Source: Turneriella sp942492915 | GTDB lineage: Bacteria; Spirochaetota; Leptospiria; Turneriellales; Turneriellaceae | Assembly (NCBI GenBank): GCA_942492915.1 | Contig: OW818662.1 | Location: forward strand, 868,001 to 932,000 | Reading direction: 5' to 3' | DNA: 64,000 nucleotides | Shown: positions 46,601 to 53,362 of the stretch, one piece after another | Layout: every line of letters starts with the position of its first letter | Numbering within the stretch: position 1 is the stretch's first letter | Position numbers and translations under genes: made by a program | The notes under the pieces: model-generated | Seen by the model: the letters and a program-made list of their open reading frames with translations, nothing else | Database searches by the model: none | What the model was told of the DNA's origin: nothing

Positions 46601-46776
46601 TCGCGCCTTTTCAGAGGCTGCACTCAGAAAAGGACTTTCCGGGCACTGGAATCGGCCTTGCCACTGCGCAGCGTATCGTACACCGCCATGGAGGCAAGAT
46701 TTGGGCGCAGTCGCAGGCTGAGCACGGCACGTCGATGTATTTCACGCTGCCGGCATTGGCAGGGCTAACGGATTAA
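43663..46776 (+). CDS. Membrane-bound PAS/GAF sensor histidine kinase
   Basis: 1037 aa. Residues 1 to about 215 contain six to eight membrane helices of unknown ligand. Then a PAS domain (about 225-345), GAF (about 355-515, with GRGPTGRAMRSHRNIVVN), PAS (about 535-665), PAS (about 675-780), a coiled coil, HisKA with His822 in YSLSHDLKAPL, and HATPase with NLLENAVKYS, ISDNGVGFDM and GTGIGLATAQRIVHRHGG. A phytochrome-type kinase without receiver; its partner is probably one of the downstream receivers. Two bases separate it from the next kinase gene. Confidence 0.92.
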   Translation: MPQLTPSSLLLLTGVTSFVMAVWFLFLRQGRFSAIPGIPVWSLGLVLSGVGWVTISLRTALPDLYSAIPGAMLLMPAHLLMVSAFFGALDKVRELRTLWGLLILAELAMFFFTYGIFHTPARMAISAAYELILVFWILFVFPGPAARLSAGLLFSVRAVFGSIALAFALRFSVGILNIGDPQYDSMANTTLNLSMAWLFFAVGQLPAIVFLTLCQEASDGKRSHAEKRLTELVASIDGIVWEADAHTVTFTYVSDKAERLLGYPTADWLQPGFWQKHIYSEDQIWAPEFCRERTNSLEPHEFEYRFVARDGKIVWLRDMVTVVSQAGQARWLRGVMVDVTRRKQDEARLRQLRFMYELLSNCRKTISEETDVQQLFDQLVKLCTDSGDLLLAWIGVVGDDAVSVRVAASAGKADAYLDGITVTLDSESPEGRGPTGRAMRSHRNIVVNYLAINSRDMFTERRQAFGMGSCASIPLLLADNRTGSLNLYAFSEDFFKPEIIELFERLAADVRRALDRWEAERWRNLAEQQMRESRLLLDFALESTIDAVWDFNPINNTVHFTRHWEAMLGYDRGELANDIAIWESHMHPQDRAQADETLRQYLRGELEAFDTIVRMRTKNGTYIWVKDRGIVVERNEKGTPTRIVGTLKNIDCEVRAQETARRNAILLDEVFNAAPVGLAIVDRDRKLIRANAKKLEMTGASNSVELERLQRELIFYHDDGTRYSEGEAPPVISLPDFEKSHGETYGVSVSPDQPIRWVSVSSRYIAPLDVVVRVTIDITELAEAQKALHEMANMLEQKVRLRTLELEEINQELEAFSYSLSHDLKAPLVRAEGWLNIVSQQFRQSIGEKGGEQLQFIRREIAAMTQMCEAMLQLANVSQPALSFARVDLTDVAAQILADLRLEYAESQFETHVAPALEVRADPTLVRVLLRNLLENAVKYSQYRNPAHIEFNATTSYDQATYCISDNGVGFDMQYADRLFAPFQRLHSEKDFPGTGIGLATAQRIVHRHGGKIWAQSQAEHGTSMYFTLPALAGLTD

Positions 46777-46777
46777 T

Positions 46778-49426
46778 ATGCTGAGCACGGCCACCGAACT
46801 TGCCTTATTGATCATCGAAGATTCAGAGAGTGACGCGGCGCTTGTCGAGCACCATATTGCTTCACACGGCTATAAAATGCGCGCGCACCGGGTCGAGACG
46901 GCCGCCGAACTTCAGGCGGCTTTACAGTCAGATTGGGATATCGTGATTTCAGATTTCCGATTGCCGCAATTCAACGCGATCTCCGCGCTTGAAATCCTGA
47001 GCCGCAGCGGAAAAGATATACCCTTCATTATCGTCTCGCAGGCGATCGGCGAAGGGGTTGCGGTCGAACTGATGCGCGCGGGGGCCGTCGACTATATCAT
47101 GAAGTCGTCACTCAAACGCCTCGGCCCGGCTGTCGAGCGCGAGGTGCGTGAGGCCCGGGTGCGTGCCGCTGCACGCGCGAGTTCGCTTGCCCTGATCGAA
47201 AATGAGCAACGGCTACAGGCAGCTCAGGAAGTGGCCAAACTCGGGAACTGGGAAACCGATCTGGATACCTTTGCAGTTACCTGGTCGGCGCAGACTTTTC
47301 GGATATTTGCGCTCGACCCGTTAACGTTCAAGCCCACGCACGAAGCGTTTCTGTCGTTGGTACACGCAGATGACCGGACACGCGTCGAAGCAGCCTTTGC
47401 TGCATCGCTGTCGTTACCCGGGCAGCACTCCATTTTGCACCGTATAGTCGCCGCAGACGGGACAACAAAACATGTCGAAGAGCGGTGGCATATTGTTTGC
47501 AACGCCGCCGGGCATCCGCAGAAAGCATTCGGCACCTGCCAGGACGTCACAGAGCGCAAGAAACTCGAATCGGAAATTCTCGAGCGCGAAGTTTACCTCA
47601 AATCAGTTATCGAAAGCCAGATCAACGGAATCGTCGTCGTATCTGCGCAGGGTGAAATTACCATTGCAAACGACAGCGCTGCGCGCATTCTGGAACTCAA
47701 ACGCGACGACGTTACGGGAAAGTACTATCAGCAGTCTGACCACTGGAAACAGATCGATCAGGAATTTAAGCCCATACCTGCCGATCAGTTGCCGCTCAGC
47801 AGAGCGCTGGCCGAAGGCAAAACAGTCACTGGTTTTGAACACGGCATTGTATTTCCTGACGGGGCCACAAAATGGATCTCTGTTTCAGCGGCGCCTATTC
47901 GCAATGCCGACGGGGTGCTCACTGGGGCAGTTGCAAGTTTTCTCGAAATCACCGAGATGTACCTGCAGCACGAGCGCAACCTACAACAGCTGCAGCGCCT
48001 GCGTCTGCAAGACCAGGCGATCAACAGTTCGAAGAGTGGGGTAATCATTTCTGACGCTCGCTTGCCCGACATGCCTGTTACCTACGTCAACCGGGCTTTT
48101 ACCGAAATTTCAGGCTACGAAGCGCATGAAATCATGGGCAAGAACTGCCGGTTCTTGCATGGCAGCGACTATGACCAGGCTGACCTGCCGCGGCTGAGAG
48201 CTGCGCTCAAGAGCCGCGAAGGTGGCGAATTTACCTTACGCAACTATCGCAAAGACGGCAAGATGTTCTGGTCGAGCCTCAGAATTGCACCGGTGCGTAA
48301 CGAGGCCGGTAGCGTGACGCATTTTGTCGCGATTCAGACGGATGTCACTGAGAAAATCGAAGTCGAGGAGCAACTCGAATCGGCACGCGAACGTATGGAA
48401 TTGGCGCTGAAAGGGGCGCAACTGGGTCTAATCGATGCAGACCTCGAGACGGGTGATGTCTTTTACAGCGACCGGTATGCTGAAATACTGGGGTATACAG
48501 TTTCGGAACTTCAGGCACTCACGACGACCGGCGTCTGGGAACTTATGCATCCCGATGACGCACCGAATATGCGCAGAGCCTACGAAAATCACCTGCACGG
48601 GCTAACCGCATCTATGGAGCAGGAATACCGGTGCCGGCACAAGAACGGCACCTGGGTATGGGTGCTTGCGCGCGGACGTCTCGTGCAGCGAAATGCAGAT
48701 GGTTCGCCCAAGCGGTTTACCGGGACAATTCTCGACATCACAGAAAGCAAAGGGCAGAGCGAAAAGATTCTGGAACTTTCACAGCGTCTGATCGCCATTT
48801 CTGAAACGGAGCGTGCCGAAATTTCCAGTGAGCTGCACGATGTGCTCGGGCAGAGTCTGGTGCTGACAAAATTGAATCTGCTGAAATTTCTGAGCGATCA
48901 CGACCTGCGCACTGCTGAGAACGAAAAACTGCTGCTTGAACCGATTGCAGATACGCTGCGCAAGGCGCGGGAAATTTCGAGGCGACTGACGCCGAGCCAC
49001 ATGAAAAAGGTTGGTCTCGCTTTGGCCGTCGAAGACATGTTGCAGTCGGCTGCGTCCCTTTCGGGAGTAGAGATTAAACATGAACTTGCTGCGCTGGAGA
49101 ATTTTTTCTCCGAAAACTGGAGCATCGAATGTTATCGTATTATTCAAGAGGCCATCACGAATGCGCTCAAACATTCGCAATGTAAGTCAATTCGGGTGAT
49201 GGCTCGCCGCCTCGATACCAACCTCGAACTTGAAGTCACCGACGACGGCCTTGGGTTTGCCGGCGAAGACGATGCCCATGGGGTCGGGCTTGCGCTGATG
49301 CGCGAGCGTGTGCGTGGGCTGCGCGGCCACATGTTTTTCAAGAGCGCTAAAACCGGGCTGACGCTTCACGTGCTGATTCCGGCAGGGAACAAAGCGAAAG
49401 CGGTTGACGCAGCCGGCAAGAACTGA
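46778..49426 (+). CDS. Hybrid receiver-PAS-PAS-LOV-PAS histidine kinase (candidate blue-light sensor)
   Basis: 882 aa, soluble. Order: receiver (8-125; Asp59 in ISDFRLP), PAS (about 145-265), PAS (about 275-395), a LOV-type PAS (about 410-525), PAS (about 535-660), HisKA_3 DHp with His687 in SSELHDVLGQ, and HATPase (about 785-870, with NALKHSQ and DDGLGFAG). The LOV domain has the flavin signature GKNCRFLHG with adduct Cys457, the conserved NYRKDG Asn and VAIQTDVT Gln; the second flavin Asn (FWN) is Ser here. LOV domains bind FMN/FAD and sense blue light. The NarL-type DHp suggests a NarL/LuxR regulator as target, and one lies at 50989. A REC at the N-terminus is unusual and may be a receiver for the previous kinase. 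Confidence 0.93.
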   Translation: MLSTATELALLIIEDSESDAALVEHHIASHGYKMRAHRVETAAELQAALQSDWDIVISDFRLPQFNAISALEILSRSGKDIPFIIVSQAIGEGVAVELMRAGAVDYIMKSSLKRLGPAVEREVREARVRAAARASSLALIENEQRLQAAQEVAKLGNWETDLDTFAVTWSAQTFRIFALDPLTFKPTHEAFLSLVHADDRTRVEAAFAASLSLPGQHSILHRIVAADGTTKHVEERWHIVCNAAGHPQKAFGTCQDVTERKKLESEILEREVYLKSVIESQINGIVVVSAQGEITIANDSAARILELKRDDVTGKYYQQSDHWKQIDQEFKPIPADQLPLSRALAEGKTVTGFEHGIVFPDGATKWISVSAAPIRNADGVLTGAVASFLEITEMYLQHERNLQQLQRLRLQDQAINSSKSGVIISDARLPDMPVTYVNRAFTEISGYEAHEIMGKNCRFLHGSDYDQADLPRLRAALKSREGGEFTLRNYRKDGKMFWSSLRIAPVRNEAGSVTHFVAIQTDVTEKIEVEEQLESARERMELALKGAQLGLIDADLETGDVFYSDRYAEILGYTVSELQALTTTGVWELMHPDDAPNMRRAYENHLHGLTASMEQEYRCRHKNGTWVWVLARGRLVQRNADGSPKRFTGTILDITESKGQSEKILELSQRLIAISETERAEISSELHDVLGQSLVLTKLNLLKFLSDHDLRTAENEKLLLEPIADTLRKAREISRRLTPSHMKKVGLALAVEDMLQSAASLSGVEIKHELAALENFFSENWSIECYRIIQEAITNALKHSQCKSIRVMARRLDTNLELEVTDDGLGFAGEDDAHGVGLALMRERVRGLRGHMFFKSAKTGLTLHVLIPAGNKAKAVDAAGKN

Positions 49427-49459
49427 TTATGATTGCAATGTAAGTAAACGTTTTTTTTT

Positions 49460-49816
49460 ATGCAAAAAGTACTGGCCGTTGACGATTCTGAACCCATGCG
49501 TAAGATGGTTGAAATTGTGCTGCGCGCTGGCGGGTACGAAGTCGAATTCGCCGCAGACGGCGCAGAAGGCCTCGAGGTCTTCGGGCGAAGCGCGGTCGAT
49601 CTCGTTATTACCGATATCAACATGCCGGTAATGGATGGTATTGAGTTTATTACCCGGCTGCGTGCGATCAACACCGAAATACCCATTCTTGCGCTCACGA
49701 CGGAGTCAGAAGAGGTCATGCGCAAGCGCGGCCGTGAGGCTGGCGCCAACGGTTGGGTGGTTAAACCCTTCAAGCCCGTGCAATTTCTGGGCCTCATTCG
49801 AGAGCTGCTGGCGTAA
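49460..49816 (+). CDS. cheY: Single-domain response regulator (CheY-like 1)
   Basis: 118 aa, only a receiver domain: acid pair Asp8-Asp9, phospho-Asp52 (VITDINMPVMDG), Thr (LTTES) and Lys102 in VVKPFKP. First of four near-identical-length receivers in the cluster. A 33-bp gap with a T-run follows the LOV kinase stop, and no strong ribosome binding site is visible. Could be the target of CheA or of either kinase. Confidence 0.93.
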   Translation: MQKVLAVDDSEPMRKMVEIVLRAGGYEVEFAADGAEGLEVFGRSAVDLVITDINMPVMDGIEFITRLRAINTEIPILALTTESEEVMRKRGREAGANGWVVKPFKPVQFLGLIRELLA

Positions 49817-49890
49817 GCGCCCCGGCGAAATCACCGAAAATTGCCTGTTTGGGCTGTTTTGCCGCCAAAATCACCTGCAAAACCGGGCAC

Positions 49891-49920
49891 GGGGAAAATC
49901 CCCCCCTCTTTCTTGGTCTT
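49891..49920 (+). terminator. Possible intrinsic terminator after CheY-like 1
   Basis: GGGG-AAAAT-CCCC hairpin (49891-49903) followed by a T-rich stretch CCCTCTTTCTTGGTCTT. Stem is only 4 bp, so this is a weak terminator candidate. Confidence 0.35.
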
Positions 49921-50007
49921 TATGTCCAATGTTTTTAATAACCTGTGACAAAAAAAATGCCGTCGAGCTGATTTACATATATACTCTTCGAAGTGGGAGA
50001 CAAGAAA

Positions 50008-50364
50008 ATGGGAAAAGTATTAGCGGTCGATGATTCAGAGCCGATGCGCAAAATGGTGGGCATGGTGCTGGGTGGTGCCGGATACGAAGTGACTCTGGCG
50101 AGCAACGGCGCGGATGCGCTGGATAAACTGAAACAGGGCGATTATGACCTGTTGGTAACAGATATCAATATGCCGATCATGCACGGCATCGACCTGATTC
50201 AGCACGCGCGCCAGCTCGATGCAGAGCTGCCCATTCTCGCTCTGACGACCGAGGGGCAAGAAGCGATGCGCAGGCGCGGGCAAGATGCCGGTGCGAACGG
50301 TTGGGTGCTGAAGCCATTCAAACCGGTTCAGTTTCTTGATGTCATTAGGCAAATTGTCGGTTAA
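50008..50364 (+). CDS. cheY: Single-domain response regulator (CheY-like 2)
   Basis: 118 aa from ATG 50008, which has GGGAG about eight bases upstream; the frame is open to GTG 49993 but that is the ribosome binding site itself. Asp8-Asp9, Asp52, Thr and Lys in VLKPFKP are present. A 190-bp spacer precedes it, holding a terminator-like hairpin and a good TATACT -10 candidate near 49980, so it may have its own promoter. Confidence 0.93.
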   Translation: MGKVLAVDDSEPMRKMVGMVLGGAGYEVTLASNGADALDKLKQGDYDLLVTDINMPIMHGIDLIQHARQLDAELPILALTTEGQEAMRRRGQDAGANGWVLKPFKPVQFLDVIRQIVG

Positions 50365-50418
50365 CCAGATATTTACGCTGCAACTCAGCCATCAGGTTCC
50401 TTTTTCAGTAAGCTGATA

Positions 50419-50430
50419 GGTAATATTACC
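50419..50430. promoter_or_regulatory. Palindrome upstream of CheY-like 3
   Basis: GGTAATATTACC, a perfect 12-bp palindrome, lies 40 bp upstream of a candidate promoter (TTGACT at 50470) and may be an operator. A second shorter inverted repeat (TACCT/AGGTA) follows 13 bp later. Confidence 0.4.
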
Positions 50431-50469
50431 AACCGTATGCCTACCTATGCCGGCAGGTAAGGAACTCAA

Positions 50470-50498
50470 TTGACTTAGGCAGAGATTCGTGCTAAACA
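50470..50498 (+). promoter_or_regulatory. cheY: Candidate promoter for CheY-like 3
   Basis: TTGACT (50470-50475), 17 bp, then TAAACA (50493-50498). The -35 equals those at 36865 and 51721. The -10 is poor. Confidence 0.35.
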
Positions 50499-50525
50499 TT
50501 ACGCATCCTGATGGATGGAGTGCAT

Positions 50526-50882
50526 ATGCAAACAATTCTCGCGGTCGACGATTCAGAAACAATGAGGCAGATGGTCAAGATGACGCTGCAGGCGGGCAAC
50601 TATAACGTGGTGCTTGCGAATGACGGTGAAGACGGTCTGGATAAATTCATGAGTACTTCAAATATCGGCCTGGTGGTGACTGACATCAACATGCCAAAAA
50701 TGGACGGTATCGGTCTGATACGGGAAATTCGATCGCGCAACCCCGATGTGCCCATACTTGCCCTCACAACCGAATCAGAAGAAGGCATGCGCAAGAAGGG
50801 TGCGGATGCAGGTGCGAACGGCTGGCTGGTAAAACCTTTCAAGCCCGCGCAGTTCATCGACATCGTGCGCCAGATTCTCTGA
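50526..50882 (+). CDS. cheY: Single-domain response regulator (CheY-like 3)
   Basis: 118 aa from ATG 50526 with GGAG a few bases upstream (the frame is open to ATG 50511). Asp8-Asp9, Asp53 in VVTDINMPKMDG, Thr and Lys in LVKPFKP. The receiver most divergent in the alpha1 region (ETMRQMVKMTLQ) but same core as the others. Own promoter candidate is present, so it may be expressed separately. Confidence 0.93.
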   Translation: MQTILAVDDSETMRQMVKMTLQAGNYNVVLANDGEDGLDKFMSTSNIGLVVTDINMPKMDGIGLIREIRSRNPDVPILALTTESEEGMRKKGADAGANGWLVKPFKPAQFIDIVRQIL

Positions 50883-50988
50883 CACGCTGCCGCAGGTTAT
50901 TTCGCCGGTTTGAGCCTGCATGGACAGAATCTTGATACTGATTAGGCTTGACGCGCTTGCAAGATGCGTGCCTCGGTGTTAGCCGAAC

Positions 50989-51651
50989 ATGTCAGGTACT
51001 GACTTAACACCCGCTAAAGACTACCAAATTATTCTGGCTGATGACCATTCGATTCTGCGCGCCGGGGTTAAAGTTCTTGTTGAGGGCAAGCCCGGCCTCA
51101 AGGTCGTTGGCGAAGTCGGCAACGGGCAAGAACTTCTCGATTTGCTCGCGAAGATACCATGCGATATGGTGATTCTTGACCTCAACATGCCGTTGATGAA
51201 TGGCATCGAAGCGCTCGAATATATACAAATGCATTTCTCCAAAGTTGCGGTGCTGGTGCTCACCACACACAAAGAAAAACCCTTTCTTAAACGTGCCCTT
51301 GCGAAAGGGGCAAAGGGCTATCTGCTCAAAGAAGAGACACATGACAAATTGATCTCTGCGATCAGCGATATAAGGCAAGGCAAACGCGTTATTTCGGCAG
51401 AGATGACAAGTCTGATCGTAGACGATTATTCAAGTGACCTGACGAGCCCGCTCACGGCCGATCTTCTGACCCAGCGCGAAAAAGAAATTCTCAGCCTCAC
51501 TGCGAATGGACTCACCAGCAAAGAGATAGCCGAACGACTCGACATCAGTGCCCGTACCGTTGAGGCGCACCGCGGTAATGTGCGCGAAAAGCTCGGCATT
51601 ACCACCATGAGCGAACTCGTGAAGTACGCGATGGATCATAATCTTTTATAA
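50989..51651 (+). CDS. NarL/FixJ-family response regulator with LuxR HTH
   Basis: 220 aa. Receiver with ADDHSILRAG and VILDLNMPLMNG (Asp64), then the LuxR DNA-binding domain (about 150-215) with LTQREKEILSLTANGLTSKEIAERL and TVEAHRGNVREKLG. This is the kind of partner expected for the NarL-type LOV kinase at 46778. Targets unknown. A perfect 19-bp inverted repeat includes the last codons and the stop. Confidence 0.94.
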   Translation: MSGTDLTPAKDYQIILADDHSILRAGVKVLVEGKPGLKVVGEVGNGQELLDLLAKIPCDMVILDLNMPLMNGIEALEYIQMHFSKVAVLVLTTHKEKPFLKRALAKGAKGYLLKEETHDKLISAISDIRQGKRVISAEMTSLIVDDYSSDLTSPLTADLLTQREKEILSLTANGLTSKEIAERLDISARTVEAHRGNVREKLGITTMSELVKYAMDHNLL

Positions 51652-51684
51652 CTTTTCTCCTACGGGAAAAGTTATAAAAGATTA
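51639..51684. repeat. Perfect 19-bp inverted repeat spanning the LuxR regulator stop codon
   Basis: Arms TAATCTTTTATAACTTTTC (51639-51657) and its exact reverse complement (51666-51684), with a few more paired bases and a 4-base loop, so about 21 bp of stem. The TAA stop lies in the left arm. No T-run follows on either side, so it is not a classical terminator. It may be a very stable mRNA hairpin, a protein-binding site or a small repeat element. Confidence 0.7.
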
Positions 51685-51720
51685 GGTAAGTCTACGTAGC
51701 CGTCTCAGACCTTAAACCGA

Positions 51721-51749
51721 TTGACTTTTCGTGCGAAAAATGTTTAACT
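51721..51749 (+). promoter_or_regulatory. cheY: Candidate promoter for CheY-like 4, possibly leaderless
   Basis: TTGACT (51721-51726), 17 bp, TTAACT (51744-51749). The start site would be about 51756, the ATG itself, so the transcript may be leaderless. Within the spacer is TTTTCG-TG-CGAAAA (51726-51739), a 6-bp inverted repeat. Confidence 0.45.
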
Positions 51750-51755
51750 AGCCGC

Positions 51756-52112
51756 ATGGCGAAAATTCTGGCAATAGACGACTCAGAGCCGATGCGCGCA
51801 ATTGTGTCTCAGGCACTCAAAGCGGGGGATCACGAAGTGACTCTCGCCGAAGACGGAACCGACGGTCTCACAAAGTTCAGGGCAGATAAGTTTGATCTGA
51901 TCATCACCGACATCAACATGCCCGTGATGGATGGCTACGCCTTCGTCAAGGCGGTACGCCAGATCGATGGCGATATTCCGATACTCGCACTGACCACCGA
52001 AGGGCAAGAGAGCCAGCGAAAATCGGGCGAAGAGGCCGGTGTCGACGGGTGGATCGTTAAACCTTTCAAACCTGCTCAGTTTCTGGCGATCGTAAAGCAG
52101 ATTCTGTCATGA
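51756..52112 (+). CDS. cheY: Single-domain response regulator (CheY-like 4)
   Basis: 118 aa. Asp8-Asp9, Asp52 in IITDINMPVMDG, Thr and Lys in IVKPFKP. Overlaps the next gene by 4 bp (ATGA), so it is tied to the HATPase protein and cyclase. Likely the receiver for that local pathway. Confidence 0.94.
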   Translation: MAKILAIDDSEPMRAIVSQALKAGDHEVTLAEDGTDGLTKFRADKFDLIITDINMPVMDGYAFVKAVRQIDGDIPILALTTEGQESQRKSGEEAGVDGWIVKPFKPAQFLAIVKQILS

Positions 52113-53362
52113 GTTCTGCTGAGAGTATTGGCATTGTCATCTTCGGCACTGAGGCGCAGGTCGCCTGGTGCACGAGTGCACTTTCAGCTGCGCTAAAAGC
52201 GAATCGTCATTTCGTTACAGAGAGAGATAAGCTCGGCGACACGATTCGCCAGCACAAACCAGAAATTGCGCTGCTCGCGACCAATAATGCCAATCAGTGT
52301 CGAAGCCTGATTGTGCTTTGTCGCCGTGAAAACCCGACAATGCAGATCGTTATCTGGAATCCTGACGGCGCAAAGCTCGCGAATGAACCCGATATTGCAA
52401 ACGGGGCCTTCGCGGTGATCGACGGCGACGCTGGCACGCTTGACCTTATTGCTATACTGAAGAAGGCCTTTGCGTTCGTGCTGCAGAAGCGTGAACAGCA
52501 TGCGCTGCAGCGCCAACGGCAGCTGCGCCGGCAGAATCCTGCGCAGTGGCTTATGGCAGCGGAAAATGAAGAACGGCACCGCCAGCTCGAATATGCCCAA
52601 TCGCTTATTCGTAACATACTCCATTCTGCGTCGCAGGGCCTGGGTATTGGCGCGGTGCTGACGTATATCGATCTTCTGCAGATGTCACCGGCGATTCAGG
52701 CGGTCAAAGAAGGCGATGAAACTATCAGCGGGCTCGTCAAGAATGCCAACGCTGCAAGGCAATGGCTTGCAGCGTTTGAAAATATACTCTCAGGTCTGCA
52801 AAAACGCTACGAATGCGAGATGATCTCTTTTACCGGAATCGAAGCTGCCGTTAAGGCGGCGATCGCGGAGAGCGAAGACTTCAGGCAGATTAAAGAACAT
52901 GAGGTGGTACCGGCGCTCAGCGAATTTTCAGGTTCAGTACGCGCAAATTCGGTCGCGGTCACTGAGATCTGTGCGGAATTGCTCCTCAATGCCTTCAAGT
53001 ATTCACCGCCGAAAACCAAGGTGCGCATCATGTCATATGTAACCCCCGAAGTGTGTTCGCTGGTGGTCGTCAGTGAAATCGAAACGATGCGCGGAGGCAC
53101 GACCGGTATTCCTGTCAATGCAGAGAAGCGGGTGTTTGAACCGTTCTTCAGGCTTAACAACACCTGGGACGACAGGTTTCGGGACCAAAAATACGGACTC
53201 GGGATCGGCCTTACACTGGCAGAGCACGCGGCTGAGCAGTGCGGGGCGCGGCTTTATCTTTACCAGATAGAATTGCCGGTTACCGAAACCGGGGCCAACG
53301 CCCCGCAGCAGGCGAATCGAGTTGTCGCAGAATTTACCTTGCAGCGGGAGCAACCGGTTTGA
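52109..53362 (+). CDS. Histidine kinase-like ATPase protein with pseudo-receiver N-terminus
   Basis: 417 aa. Residues 1 to about 130 look like a receiver fold (IGIVIFGTEAQV, IVIWNPDG, LIAILKKAF) but lack the acidic pocket and phospho-Asp. A helical section with His in ILHSASQGLG may be a degenerate DHp. Residues about 290-400 are an HATPase: AELLLNAFKYSP (N box), EKRVFEPFFRLNNTWDD and KYGLGIGLTLAEHAAEQCG (G box). Kinase activity on CheY-like 4 is possible but the histidine is uncertain. Coupled to genes on both sides. Confidence 0.82.
   Translation: MSSAESIGIVIFGTEAQVAWCTSALSAALKANRHFVTERDKLGDTIRQHKPEIALLATNNANQCRSLIVLCRRENPTMQIVIWNPDGAKLANEPDIANGAFAVIDGDAGTLDLIAILKKAFAFVLQKREQHALQRQRQLRRQNPAQWLMAAENEERHRQLEYAQSLIRNILHSASQGLGIGAVLTYIDLLQMSPAIQAVKEGDETISGLVKNANAARQWLAAFENILSGLQKRYECEMISFTGIEAAVKAAIAESEDFRQIKEHEVVPALSEFSGSVRANSVAVTEICAELLLNAFKYSPPKTKVRIMSYVTPEVCSLVVVSEIETMRGGTTGIPVNAEKRVFEPFFRLNNTWDDRFRDQKYGLGIGLTLAEHAAEQCGARLYLYQIELPVTETGANAPQQANRVVAEFTLQREQPV

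Noticed and set aside
49445..49460. T-run before CheY-like 1 as a terminator
   Set aside because: No hairpin precedes it.
53239..53358. Upstream extension of the cyclase gene
   Set aside because: Lies in the end of the HATPase gene in another frame; TTG 53359 has a ribosome binding site and 4-bp overlap.
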